Assembly: GCA_003117195.1 (NCBI GenBank)
Contig: BDSI01000003.1
Location: 2,199,551-2,263,550 of the forward strand
Length of the DNA: 64,000 nt
Direction: 5' to 3'
Source of the DNA: Eudorina sp. 2006-703-Eu-15
Lineage: Eukaryota > Chlorophyta > Chlorophyceae > Chlamydomonadales > Volvocaceae
Of the stretch, positions 1-9,485 are shown piece by piece; within the stretch, counting starts at the first letter, position 1, and each line of letters starts with the position of its first letter. Both the position numbers and the translations under genes were made by a program. The notes beneath the pieces were generated by a model, which had not been told where the DNA came from, searched no databases, and worked only from the letters and a program-made list of their open reading frames with translations.

Positions 1-157
1 CCGGGAAAGGGTGGGAGAGGGTGTTTGTTGGACAAAGAAGCCTGGCCGACCAGTCCAGCAGACGGGCTGTGGTGCGCCGACGGTAGGCGGACCTCAGGCG
101 CCGGATGCAAGGCCGAGCGTGGGTATGGCGCAGCTGCAGTGCCGGGGCCTGGCCCCC

Positions 158-489
158 GCCCCTCCCCCCCCCCTACACCCCCCCTTCCCCCTCCTATACC
201 CCCCTTCCCCCTCCTATACCCCCCTTCCCCCTCCTATACCCCCCTTCCCCTCCTATATCCCCCTTCCCCCTCCTATACCCCCTTCCCCCTCCTATACCCC
301 CTTCCCCCTCCTATATCCCCCTTCCCCCTCCTATACCCCCTTCCCCCTCCTATATCCCCCTTCCCCCCCCTATACCCCCCTTCCCCCCCCTACACCCCCC
401 TTCCCCCCCCTACACCCCCCTTCCCCCCCCTACACCCCCCTTCCCCCTCCTATATCCCCCTGCCCCCTCCTATATCCCCCCTTCCCCCC
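158..489. repeat. pyrimidine-rich minisatellite (TATA-CCCCC-TTCCCCCTCC units)
   Basis: About 18 tandem units of 17-20 bp built from C-runs, TTCCCCC and TATA/TACA. It lies just downstream of the last visible exon of the aspartyl-tRNA synthetase, on the non-coding strand of that gene, so probably in an intron. The unit resembles the tail that follows dispersed repeat A elsewhere in the window. Confidence 0.9.
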
Positions 490-620
490 GCAGATCCCCC
501 TCCCGTCGGCCGGCGCCCCCCCTCCAATGCCATGTGAGCCCACGTGTGAGACTAGGCCACGTGTGTGTGACCGCCCTCCCCTTCCGTCCGTCGTACAGTA
601 CGACGCCACACGAGTCGTAC

Positions 621-2178
621 CGCAGGTCCAGCACGCGGTTCCGGAGCCGCGTGTCCTCCTTGGGCTGTTCTTGTTCCTCCGCCTCGCTGATGGGAACGGC
701 AGCGGCCGGGTGACCACATTGAGGATGTCCACCTGCTCGGCCAGGAGCTCGAGCTGATAGGGGCGGGGAGGGGGGGAGGGCGGGAGGGCGGGGATGGGGA
801 AGGGGGGGAGGGGAGGGGAGGGGGATATAGGACATGGGTAGACAACATCCAAACTGCGCCTACTGCCCAGGGGCGGGGAGGGGGGAGGGGCGGGGGACAC
901 CCCAGGAGTTCGGAACGAGGAAGTGTGTGGGCCCCCCCTCCGGGACTGATCCCCCCAAACCGAGAACCCTTCCCCCTCCCCCCACACTCGACATCCCTTC
1001 CTTCAGCAGAGCTCCCGGCCTGCACTCCCCTCCACACGCACCGCGTCCCTGCCCCTCCCCTCTGCCCCCTCCCCCGCCCCTCCCCTCTTCCCCCTCTCCC
1101 CGCCCCTCCCCTCTTCCCCTCTCCCCGCCCCGCCCCTCCCCTCCCCTCTGCCCCCCCCCACCCCACCTGGCCTGTGGGGATCTTGGGGTTGGGGTCCTTC
1201 CTCGCCCTCAGCAGCCCGCGCACGCACACCACGTACTCGTTCCGCAGTCGGGAGGCGGTCCGGGACACCTCGGGGGGCACCGACTGGGGCTCACAAATGA
1301 CCTGGCGGGGGGGGGGGCGGGGGGGAGAGGTAGGGGGAGGTAGGGGGAGGTAGGGGGAAGAGAGGTAGGGGGAGGGGGGAGAGGTAGGGGGAGGGGGGGA
1401 GGAGAAAAGGGGCAATGGAGGGGCGTGCGCCGGAGGCAGGCGGGCGTGAGGACGAGCAGGAGGGCGGGCGCGCGGCAACCATGCGGGGGAGGGGAGGGGG
1501 AGGGGCAGAGGGGAGGGGGCAGAGGGGAGGGCGCCGGAAGGGCGGATGGCGTTGGTGAGGGCGTTGGGGCCATGTACCGCAAAAAGACTGGGCCGTGGGG
1601 CCCGAGCAGATGTCGTCCGGTAAGGCCCCCGGACTGTCACGAGCAGCAAGAGGTGCTACACCGCGACGGGGCCGGGGGCAGCGGATCGGTCGCTACAGGG
1701 AGGGTCCTGGAGGCCGCACCTGGAGGAGGCCGGTGTGGTCGCGGACGTCAAAAAATTGGACGCCGCCCATGTCGCGATTGCGGTCGACCCAGCCGCAAAT
1801 CGTGACGCGCGAGCCGATATCGTTGGCCGTCACCGCACCGCATCCGTGGGAGCGGCTCGGCCAGGTCAGCTGGCTTGACATGAGGCTCTCCGGAGCGGCG
1901 GCCTGTGTGGTTGCGCTGTTCTGCGCATGGGCGCTCGCCTCAGCATGCACTTCGGCCTCCGGGCTGGCCACTGAGCTGTTGGATATGATCGAGGTTCGTG
2001 AGCCATTTGCGCTGCGAGCTGGCAGCGGAAGCACCTGCCAAGGTGTTGTGGCTGAACGGCCCTCATTGCGCACCGAGGGAACGGGAACGCGAGGAATTGA
2101 AGAAGAAAAACATTGACGTGAAATGTCCTGTTTAGTGTGGCCACCACGTGCGGAGTGCGCTCTGCTGGAGAGCGTCAT
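621..2178 (-). CDS. organellar aspartyl-tRNA synthetase, 5' exons only
   Basis: This gene encodes an enzyme that charges tRNA-Asp with aspartate in plastid and/or mitochondrion. Three exons are visible: 2178-1720, 1301-1167 and 753-621. Exon 1 starts at an ATG and encodes about 110 Ser/Arg/Ala-rich residues like a transit peptide. The N-terminal OB-fold follows ([20 protein letters not shown]). Exon 2 has the bacterial-type LRNEYVV segment. Exon 3 has the LPFP and [10 protein letters not shown] segments that precede the class II catalytic core. Splice phases agree (0, 0, then 2). Exon 3 lacks one base: at 692-694 there are three G where four would keep LPFP joined to ISEAEEQ. This could be a sequencing or assembly error in a homopolymer, or a real lesion. 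The catalytic core and C-terminus are not visible and should lie left of the window. The bacterial-type sequence and the leader favour an organellar over a cytosolic enzyme. Confidence 0.84.
825..870 (-). repeat. dispersed repeat A copy in aspartyl-tRNA synthetase intron
   Basis: Reads GGGATATAGGACATGGGTAG, then ACA, ATCCAAACTGCGCC. It is the reverse orientation of the element best seen at 2745 and 47606. It lies in the intron between exons 2 and 3. Confidence 0.7.
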
Positions 2179-2913
2179 TGCGAGGAAACGTTTTACACGT
2201 TCACTTCCCCCTCGCTACAAGGACAACCGCACACGCCTTGCCTTGTCTTCAAAAGCAGGACAATTGTCTAATTGTAACAAAAAGCCTTAGCCATGTCCGT
2301 TGGCCGATCACGTACAAACAGCAAGTACATACAGGTCTGTGACAAATCAGTCAATCTCATCGACGCCGGTTCAGAAACCCGTGTTTATGCAAGATGCTAG
2401 CCCGAGTCGACAGCTCCGAGACCCGCGCGTCGGCCTTCCTCTGCGCGCATCCTGTTCCCTGTACCGTACAATGAGCACCTACTTGGCTTGGGCCGGCCCA
2501 TCGATTAAACTTGCCTTTCTCAACCTTTGTCCATTTCCCCCAGTGCCACTTCGACCTGCGACCTTGGGGGTCTGCGTCCCCCGTGCCGGTCCGTGCTGCA
2601 GCAGGGTGCAGCGCAGCGCCGGCTCTGCTGATGAGGATGAGGATGCGCGACAGTGCGGCGTGGCTTGTCGGGCCGTCACCGACGCGTCCACCTACTCCTG
2701 CATGACACGAACCCTCCGGCGGTGGGCCCCCCCTCCCCGCTCGGGCAGCAGCAGCGCAGTTTGAAATTGTCTACCAATTTCCTATACCCCCCTCCCCCCT
2801 CCTCATGTGCGGCGCCCCGAATCGCTATGCCCTCAAGGGAAACATCATTGAGCATGACCACTGCAGATCACTGCTGACTCATTTGGGTCCAAAACGTGTA
2901 TCTCCACTCGCAC
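2179..2913. other. intergenic, phosphoesterase 3' end to synthetase 5' end
   Basis: No coding exon is recognised. It should hold the 3' UTR of the minus-strand metallophosphoesterase and the promoter of the minus-strand synthetase. I see no convincing TATA box. A copy of dispersed repeat A occupies the right part. Confidence 0.6.
2745..2800 (+). repeat. dispersed repeat A, well-preserved copy
   Basis: Structure: CAGCAGCAGCGCAGTTTGAA, then ATTGTCTACCAATTTCCTAT, then a CCCCCC/TCCCCC tail. The same order occurs at 47606 (plus) and, reversed, at 17632, 15638, 14660, 825 and 27674. This is the only good copy that is not inside an intron of a gene recognised here. Confidence 0.85.
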
Positions 2914-3014
2914 TCAGAGCCGTATGGCACCTCGGGGTGCCTGCCATACACACCCCGACGCCTCCTGCCCGTACCCATACCCGTGCCCGGCCCCCGTCTC
3001 GGCCCCCGGCTGGC

Positions 3015-3045
<31 letters not shown>

Positions 3046-5987
3046 TGCCCGCGCCTCAATGTTCCGCGGGTCGCCCTGCGCCACCACCCTGGCCTCCGGC
3101 AGCGCCACCGCCCGCGGCTGCGCCGCCCGCTCGTATCCCCGTTTGGCGGCCGCGTAGAACACCGCCGCGTTGACCAGCAGGATGCCGCCGCCGCCGCAGC
3201 CTCCGCCGCCGCCGCCGCCGCCGCAGGCGCCACTGACCCGTGGGTCGTCCGCCGCCGCGGCGGGGTGCGGCACCCGGTACTCCCCGACCGCCTCGTGGAT
3301 GTGGCCGCAGATCCACAGCCGGGGGGGCTTCTTCAGGGCCTGGGGAGGGCGGGTGCAGGGGTGGTTAACTGGTGATGGGCAGTTGCCGCGTGGGGAGGGG
3401 GGGATGAGGCGCGTATGTGAGTGTATACAGCAGAGCGCATTGTAGGTTGTGACGCGTGGCTTGGTGGGTGGCAGGATCTCCAGGGCTCGACTGGGAGTCG
3501 GACGGCTGACCCATGGGGCTGGACGACGGAGCCGGACGCGGAGGAAAAGGCGTCCGCCCCCTCCTCTGTTGGCGACATTTTCAGGCTCCCGGTGGCGCCG
3601 CGGGCCGCGGCGGATGCGTGTAACCTTGTGCCGTACAGTACGGTCATGCCGTACTTGCGTGACCGTACGGCACACACCCATCACATCACCCCCGCGGGGA
3701 GGCTCACGGGGCTGCCCCGCAGCCGGTCCTCCGAAACGGACGCACCGCGTTCTCAGCCGCGCCTCCCCCCGACCCCGCCGCCCCTCCCGCGCACCTGTAC
3801 GGCAGCCAGCAGCTGCTTGTCGCCCACGTGGCGCCACCGGGTGAGATCGCCGTACCCGTACGGCGGTGTATGTGTCACCAGTACATCGATCTCCAGATCC
3901 GGCGGCAGCAAGGCGGACCAATGGCGCTGACCCTCGGCCTCACTCTCCAGCTGCAGAAGGGCGGACGGGCCGGGGGGTGGGTGGGTTTTGGCAGGAGGAA
4001 CCCCTCTTGCCCCTCCTGCCCCTCCTCGTACCCTCCCCTCCGCCCCTCCTGACCCCTCCTGGCCCCCTCCTGGCCCCCGCCCCTCCGCCCCTGCTGCCCC
4101 ACCTGCCACACCCCCGCGTACTCGGGCGACCAGGGCGACGCCAGCAGCCGCAGCCCCGCCACCTCCACCACCCGGTCCACCACCGCAGTGGCGCCGGAGA
4201 TGTGGAGCGCCTCGCCCGCCTCTGCTGCCGCAGGCGGGGAGGGGGGAGAAAACGTGAGGGGGATAGTTTTGAGTGCAGCCGCAGGGGAGGGGAGGAGAAA
4301 CGGGAGAAGGGAGAGAGACACACCGGGGCAACGGCGGGGGTCCGCGGCGAAATTGCGGTGGAGGGGCCGCCGCTGGATTAGATCGTCCGTGCGGAGAACC
4401 TGCGACCCCCCTCCAGCAGGATATCCCCAGTCAGGATACGGTAGTTGCAAATCGGATTGATTACTGCCCAGCAGGACGTCCGTATTTGCGCTTGCACGGT
4501 ACGGCGGAGGTTGAAAAGAAACAGCCCAGACACACCCAGCCCGCACGGTACGGCGGAGGTACGTCACCCGCAACCAGGAAGAAGCTGGGAGCCGCAGCTG
4601 CTGATGCAGCAGCAGGTGACGGGTGGGTTCGTGCCCACCCGGGAGAGCCGCAGCCCGCCCCGAGAGGACCGTACGGCAAACCCCACGGGTCGCTGCGGCG
4701 GCGTGTGGGCCTTACGGTCCCTGGGTCCCCCGCCTCGTGGGCCTCAGCCTCACCCACCATACGCCGCCCTGTCCATGTTCCTGGTGGGATGGGGTGGGAT
4801 GGGGTGGGATGGGGTGGGATGGGGTGGGATGGGGTGGGATGGGGTGGGATGGGGTGGGATGGGGTGGGATGGGGTGGGATGGGGTGGGATGGGGTGGGAT
4901 GGGGTGGGATGGGGTGGGATGGGGTGGGATGGGGTGAGATGGGGTGGGATGGGCCGCGACGGGGTAAGTTTGACAGCGCAAGACAAGCCCAGAACGATGA
5001 GGTTACTGATGGGATGGGGCAGGGCGAGTACGGCTACATGGGCCTTATCCGCACTGCTGCCCCTTCTGTCATGATGGCACCAGGGAGGGCGGACCTCGTC
5101 CCCCCAAACACAGCTGCTCTCCCCCCTGCCTCCGCATGCGGCGCCCGCCCTCTGCCCCCTACCTCGTCCCCGCCAGGCACCTCCCGCCCCGCCCCCCCCC
5201 GGGAGGCAGGAGGCGCAGGCAGGAGGCGCAGAAGGAGAAGGCCTTCCGGCCTCCGGTCAGCTCGCTGCCCCTCCGACTCCGACTCCGCGTAACCGCTTCT
5301 CCACGCACGGTCCCGCCGCGCCCCCCGCGCTCGCCCTCCCCGACTCACCCGAAGCCCACCACCTTGTGCCGGTGGGGCAGCGACGCCAGCCAGCGCTCCA
5401 GCAGTGCCACATCCCTAGCGCTGCGCAGCTCTATGTCGCCCGCGATGACCAAGACATCGCCTGGGCAGGCAGCGAGGGGGGGGGGGGGCGGGGGACCAAT
5501 GGCCGGGAGTGACCCGTGGGACGACGCGGACCCTAGAAGGATACCGGATATCCGGCTCTACCTGGGGCGGCAGCAGCAGCAGCAGCAGCAGCAGCACCCA
5601 TGCCCACGTCCCACCGACGCCCCACCGACTCCCGAGCTGCGTGTGCGGGGACCGGGGAGCATGGCTGACAAGGTGCTGCAGTAGACAGGCAATACTAAAA
5701 ATGTTTTGCTGTCCGAACGTCAGTCGGGCCGTCCTGATTGCTTGACTAGGGGTGCAGGACCCACGGTTCATGGCCGCATGCGGCCAGGTCGTGCGGGATG
5801 CTTGTGGAGCTGCGTGGACGGGCAGGCATGCCCCAAATGTGAAAGAGTGCAGATGCCCGTAAGCCTGATGCTTGGTCGCCGCACCATCAGGGACATCGAT
5901 CACATCGCCTTGCAGGTGGAGGCCATGGATGTCGCTCAGCGAGACGACGATAGTGCCTTTACTGGGCTGTTCCTCCGCTGGCTTCAT
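2914..5987 (-). CDS. MPPED-type metallophosphoesterase
   Basis: Calcineurin-like phosphoesterase of the MPPED1/2 (239AB/239FB) type, a two-metal phosphodiesterase fold; the physiological substrate is unknown. Six exons: 5987-5909, 5460-5349, 4463-4400, 4219-4103, 3950-3795 and 3339-2914. All phases fit and give 317 aa. Metal-site motifs in order: SDIHG (18-22), GDVLVIAGD (27-35), a GNQ at about 64 where the family has GNH, ASPWSPE (about 110), VTHTPP (149-154) and GHIHE (188-192). The MPPED hallmark TYINAS-like strand appears as ILLVNAAV. A Gly-rich insert and an Ala-rich C-terminal tail follow the last motif. The first intron needs a GC donor (5908-5907) and is bounded by a 9-bp direct repeat. 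No signal peptide is evident, so a cytosolic enzyme is most likely. The exon giving GNQ is short (64 nt) and is the least certain part. Confidence 0.84.
4788..4952. repeat. (GGGGTGGGAT)n minisatellite
   Basis: About 16 nearly perfect 10-bp units in the phosphoesterase intron between exons 2 and 3. The G-rich strand has four or more G-runs per 20 bp and could form G-quadruplexes. It is antisense to the gene, so the transcript carries the C-rich strand. Confidence 0.95.
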
Positions 5988-6107
5988 GTAGGTGATATGT
6001 TTATGGACGATGTGAATGATAACGCGCTCGCAGCTGCAACACAGCTACCGAAGCCGCGCCTCACGTTCACGCATGTTCTACAAGCTTGATTGCGTTTTCG
6101 CAAGCGC

Positions 6108-6121
6108 GAAAAATATATTTG
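6108..6121 (-). promoter_or_regulatory. TATA-like box of metallophosphoesterase gene
   Basis: On the minus strand the sequence reads CAAATATATTTTTCG, about 125 bp upstream of the chosen ATG at 5987. It is the only clear A/T-rich box in this GC-rich stretch. Position and sequence only; no transcript data. Confidence 0.4.
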
Positions 6122-9100
6122 AAGCCTAATTATTCACGTTAACAATTGGGTTTCCAACGCAAAGACCTGCAGCAGTCACGAAAGTGGCAGAAACTGCGTG
6201 CAGTGTATTTTTCCCGTTAGATAGCGACCGCGCAGGGCTACATACTCGCGGGTAAATCTGGAGGCGGGCGCGTAGTACATTTGTGTGTCGTTGATCTTTG
6301 TATCTATCCGGCACGAATGCACGGCTTTTGTTCCCGTGAGGAGCGTCGAGCCGTTGACCGTTGGCCCGGAGTTGGCCCTGAGAACCGAGTTCCAAGCCTC
6401 GATACGTTTGGGTTCTGGTCAGGGTTGATGAACCTAGATAACCTTCTTTGAAAGTTGCGCTGCTCGTGCGCTCAGATGGGGCTGAAATAGTGGCTCACAA
6501 GGCCCACCACCAGCACCCTGGAGACATTTGCGTTATGCTGGTTACCCGCTGTCATCATCGGCCGGACGCCCGAGAGACTTCCCCCCCTACTCCCAAACGA
6601 CTGCCGGATGCGGGAATCGAAACATTACAGCACCTGCCCCAGCACGCCGGCGTGGGTCACGCTGAGACGCGCCCAGCTCGGCGCCGGAATCCCGGTGACC
6701 CGATGCTGGCTGGGCACCTGTCCCTCTACCGTACATCCGCTCGTCCACCACCACAACATGCAACCGCTTCTTAACCGCTTCAAACTGTTCTCCTGGCCAC
6801 GGCGGCCATGAGCTGTTATGGGCGCCGCAGGCGTAGCGGCCGACCGCAGCCACCACCGCCTTGAGCAGACAGGCATGCAGGCGCATTAGGCCACAACGGT
6901 ACATCTCCAACGCCAGCAGCAGCACCGGCAGCAAGGCACGCCCACAATCGGTCTACCAGGCTCCTGCTCCTCCGAACGCACCGACTGCCGTGCAGTTCCG
7001 ACATGCCGTACTGCGCCAACTGGGTCCCCGTGGGCCGTCTCCGGCGAGGACACCCAAACCTCCCAGAGCCCCAAATGTACGAACACTGCAGGCCTGCTCG
7101 CCGATGTAGGGTACCTTGCTCTAACCCTAATGCGCACGACATGCTCTCCAACGTGATCCACCAAGACGCAGAATGAATACCCCACCGGCCACCATCCCCG
7201 GCAGCGCAGAGCAACGCATCGGCCTGCGTGCACCGGACACCCCCCGCGGGGGGTGGGGATGGGGGTGGGGATGGGGGGGCTGTACTTGATGCTGAGCCGC
7301 AGCACCTCCCTCCCCCCCTCCCTCCCGACCACCATTTGATGGCCGGCACAGGGGCAAGTCTTAGGCTGCCAGACAGCGCGGGCGTGCCTCGACAAGGAGG
7401 GACAAGAAATAGCGGTTCGCAAAGAGTGCCCACGTGGCATGCATCTCCAACACTCGAATGCATGGCCTACCCATATCCACCGGTGCAAACGAGTGCGTCT
7501 GGAAATGAAACCCGCCCGCCCGAACAACACAACAGTGCGTGTTCTTCGTCTACGCCAGCTGCATCTCTAGCGTGGGCTGCCTGGTGCGGCGGTGCGGTGT
7601 GGTGTGGTGTGCCCAGACGGCTGGGGCCGTGGACTGCTCACAGCGCACCCGAGAGACCCGCGGGTCACCACACCCGCACCCAGACAGCCGCACGCTTCGC
7701 GCCTCATGTTGCTACCTGGTTAACCTACCGCACTTGACGTACATGGGACATCGCCCGCCCTTCGGCGACGAGGCGCTGCATGCACCGGGCCCCAATCGCG
7801 GAGCCGGTGCCGATATGACCTTTCCCCCCTCCTGGTTTGCATTCCAAATCCCCAGATAGATACATATCATCCGGTCACGTCGTGGTGGGTTGCGCCGACT
7901 AGCACCGGGTCCAAGCACCTCGACGCACGCAGCAACACTTTCCATTAAAGACGACATAGAAAAAACAAGGCGGCGCACGGGGCCTGGACCCATCTCTATC
8001 GCTAGCGCCGATATTCATTACAACCGACAGACACACAAGCGCGCACCCGGGTGCGCACTGGTTCGGACGCAGTCCAGCGCTCACCAGGGCAGCACTTCCA
8101 TTGCTGGCGCCAATGCCGCTTTCACATGGTCATTTGTTCCAGCCAGAAAACAGCAGGCGCGCACGGAAACGGGCACGCCAGAGACCGGACACGCGAGAAC
8201 ACGCATCTGTTCAGACGGGGTCAGACAGCAACGCAACCGCACGGCGCACACGCCGCGGCGCAGCTACCCCGCGGCTCCGCAACCGCACCTCTGCGACACG
8301 CTCCCGCCCCCCCCTCCGCAGCGCACTGCGTGCGTGCGAACGGACGGAAACGGCTCCAGCGGTTTCACGTGCGGCCGTCAGTGGTTTATACTGAACGTAA
8401 CATAACCTCAAGCCCTCAAGGACCAGCCCGGCCGGTGAGCCTGGCTGGATGGGCGGGTGGGAGACAGCCGACGTGGCGCCGACAGCGCGCCACCCTCCAA
8501 TCCCAATCTGAGAGGTCGACACATACACACCAAGAACACATCCCCCGTGACAACGCACAGCACAACTCACATGTGTGCCGTACAGTATAGTCGGGACGGT
8601 TGCGCTGCGTCCGCTGCTGGGGAGTGGCCCCATACCAACGCAAGGAGGGTCGGGGGCATAACGAGCCCAAAACAAACACGTTGACGGCCGACAGGCATCG
8701 AGCTGTCGGCGCCTCAAGCAAGTGCGGTCGACGGGGGCGCCCTTCGTTCTTCTTTCGGATTTCCACGCCAAAGGCCAAAGATAACACATAACTTTTCACA
8801 TAAGAGCAAAACAGTCACAGCGGTGCAATGAGGTGCACATGCGTTCAAAGGCAGACAAAGACATCACGCACAAACAACAATCATTTTGGTACTTGATCTG
8901 TGCACGGGCAGACGAGCCCACATCTCCTATAAATATATCCAGGCGCGGCGGTACGCCCCTGAGAACTGTGGTCGCCACGGCCACGCGCCCCAAGCACGGA
9001 TACCACGCCGGGCTCCGTAAAGCCTAGCACCACCGTATCAATCCTCGAATGTCGAATCACTTCGGGCGCCTGCGCTCCGCCTAGTACCCCTAGCGCTCCC

Positions 9101-9485
9101 TCCTTGACGCCGCCGCATTGCTTCAGCCCCTAGCTTCCAAACCCGTTGAGCATGACACTGCCACATGCTTCGTTAGCAGCAACAACCAACCACCGCAGCA
9201 GCAAAACCTCTCCATCCCGTCGTATGACAAGCCTCAGCGCTCAGGCTGCCGCGGACACCACGCACACGCCCTGCACTTTCAAAACCTCACTTCAAACATG
9301 TGCGGAAGTTGCTGTACAACGGACACCACGCCCTGGAGACATCGCGACTGGCGCCGTCCAGGCCAGCAGCCACAGGCAGCAGTAAGTAGCCACCACCCCG
9401 TGCCCCAACCCTTTGTTGACCCCGTGAGTCCAGCGAGGAACCCGCCCGACCCGACCACGTGTGTGCGCCGTTTCCACAGCCCGGC
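6122..9485. other. 3.4-kb stretch without a recognised gene
   Basis: I find no exon chain with family similarity on either strand. Part near 9.0-9.48 kb is probably the 3' UTR of the minus-strand O-fucosyltransferase-like gene. A short minus-strand open segment at 6886-6750 looks weakly protein-like (KKRLHVVVVDERM) but cannot be extended. A true 12-bp palindrome GACCCGCGGGTC is at 7655-7666. G-rich simple repeats occur near 7240-7280. Confidence 0.5.

Noticed and set aside
158..489. CRISPR array
   Set aside because: Units are contiguous with no unique spacers, no cas-like genes are present, and the genome is eukaryotic.
6587..6934. Possible transposase or TnpB/Fanzor-like exon (KKRLHVVVVDERM) on the minus strand
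   Set aside because: No RuvC or zinc-ribbon motif follows in any frame and no neighbouring exon could be joined.
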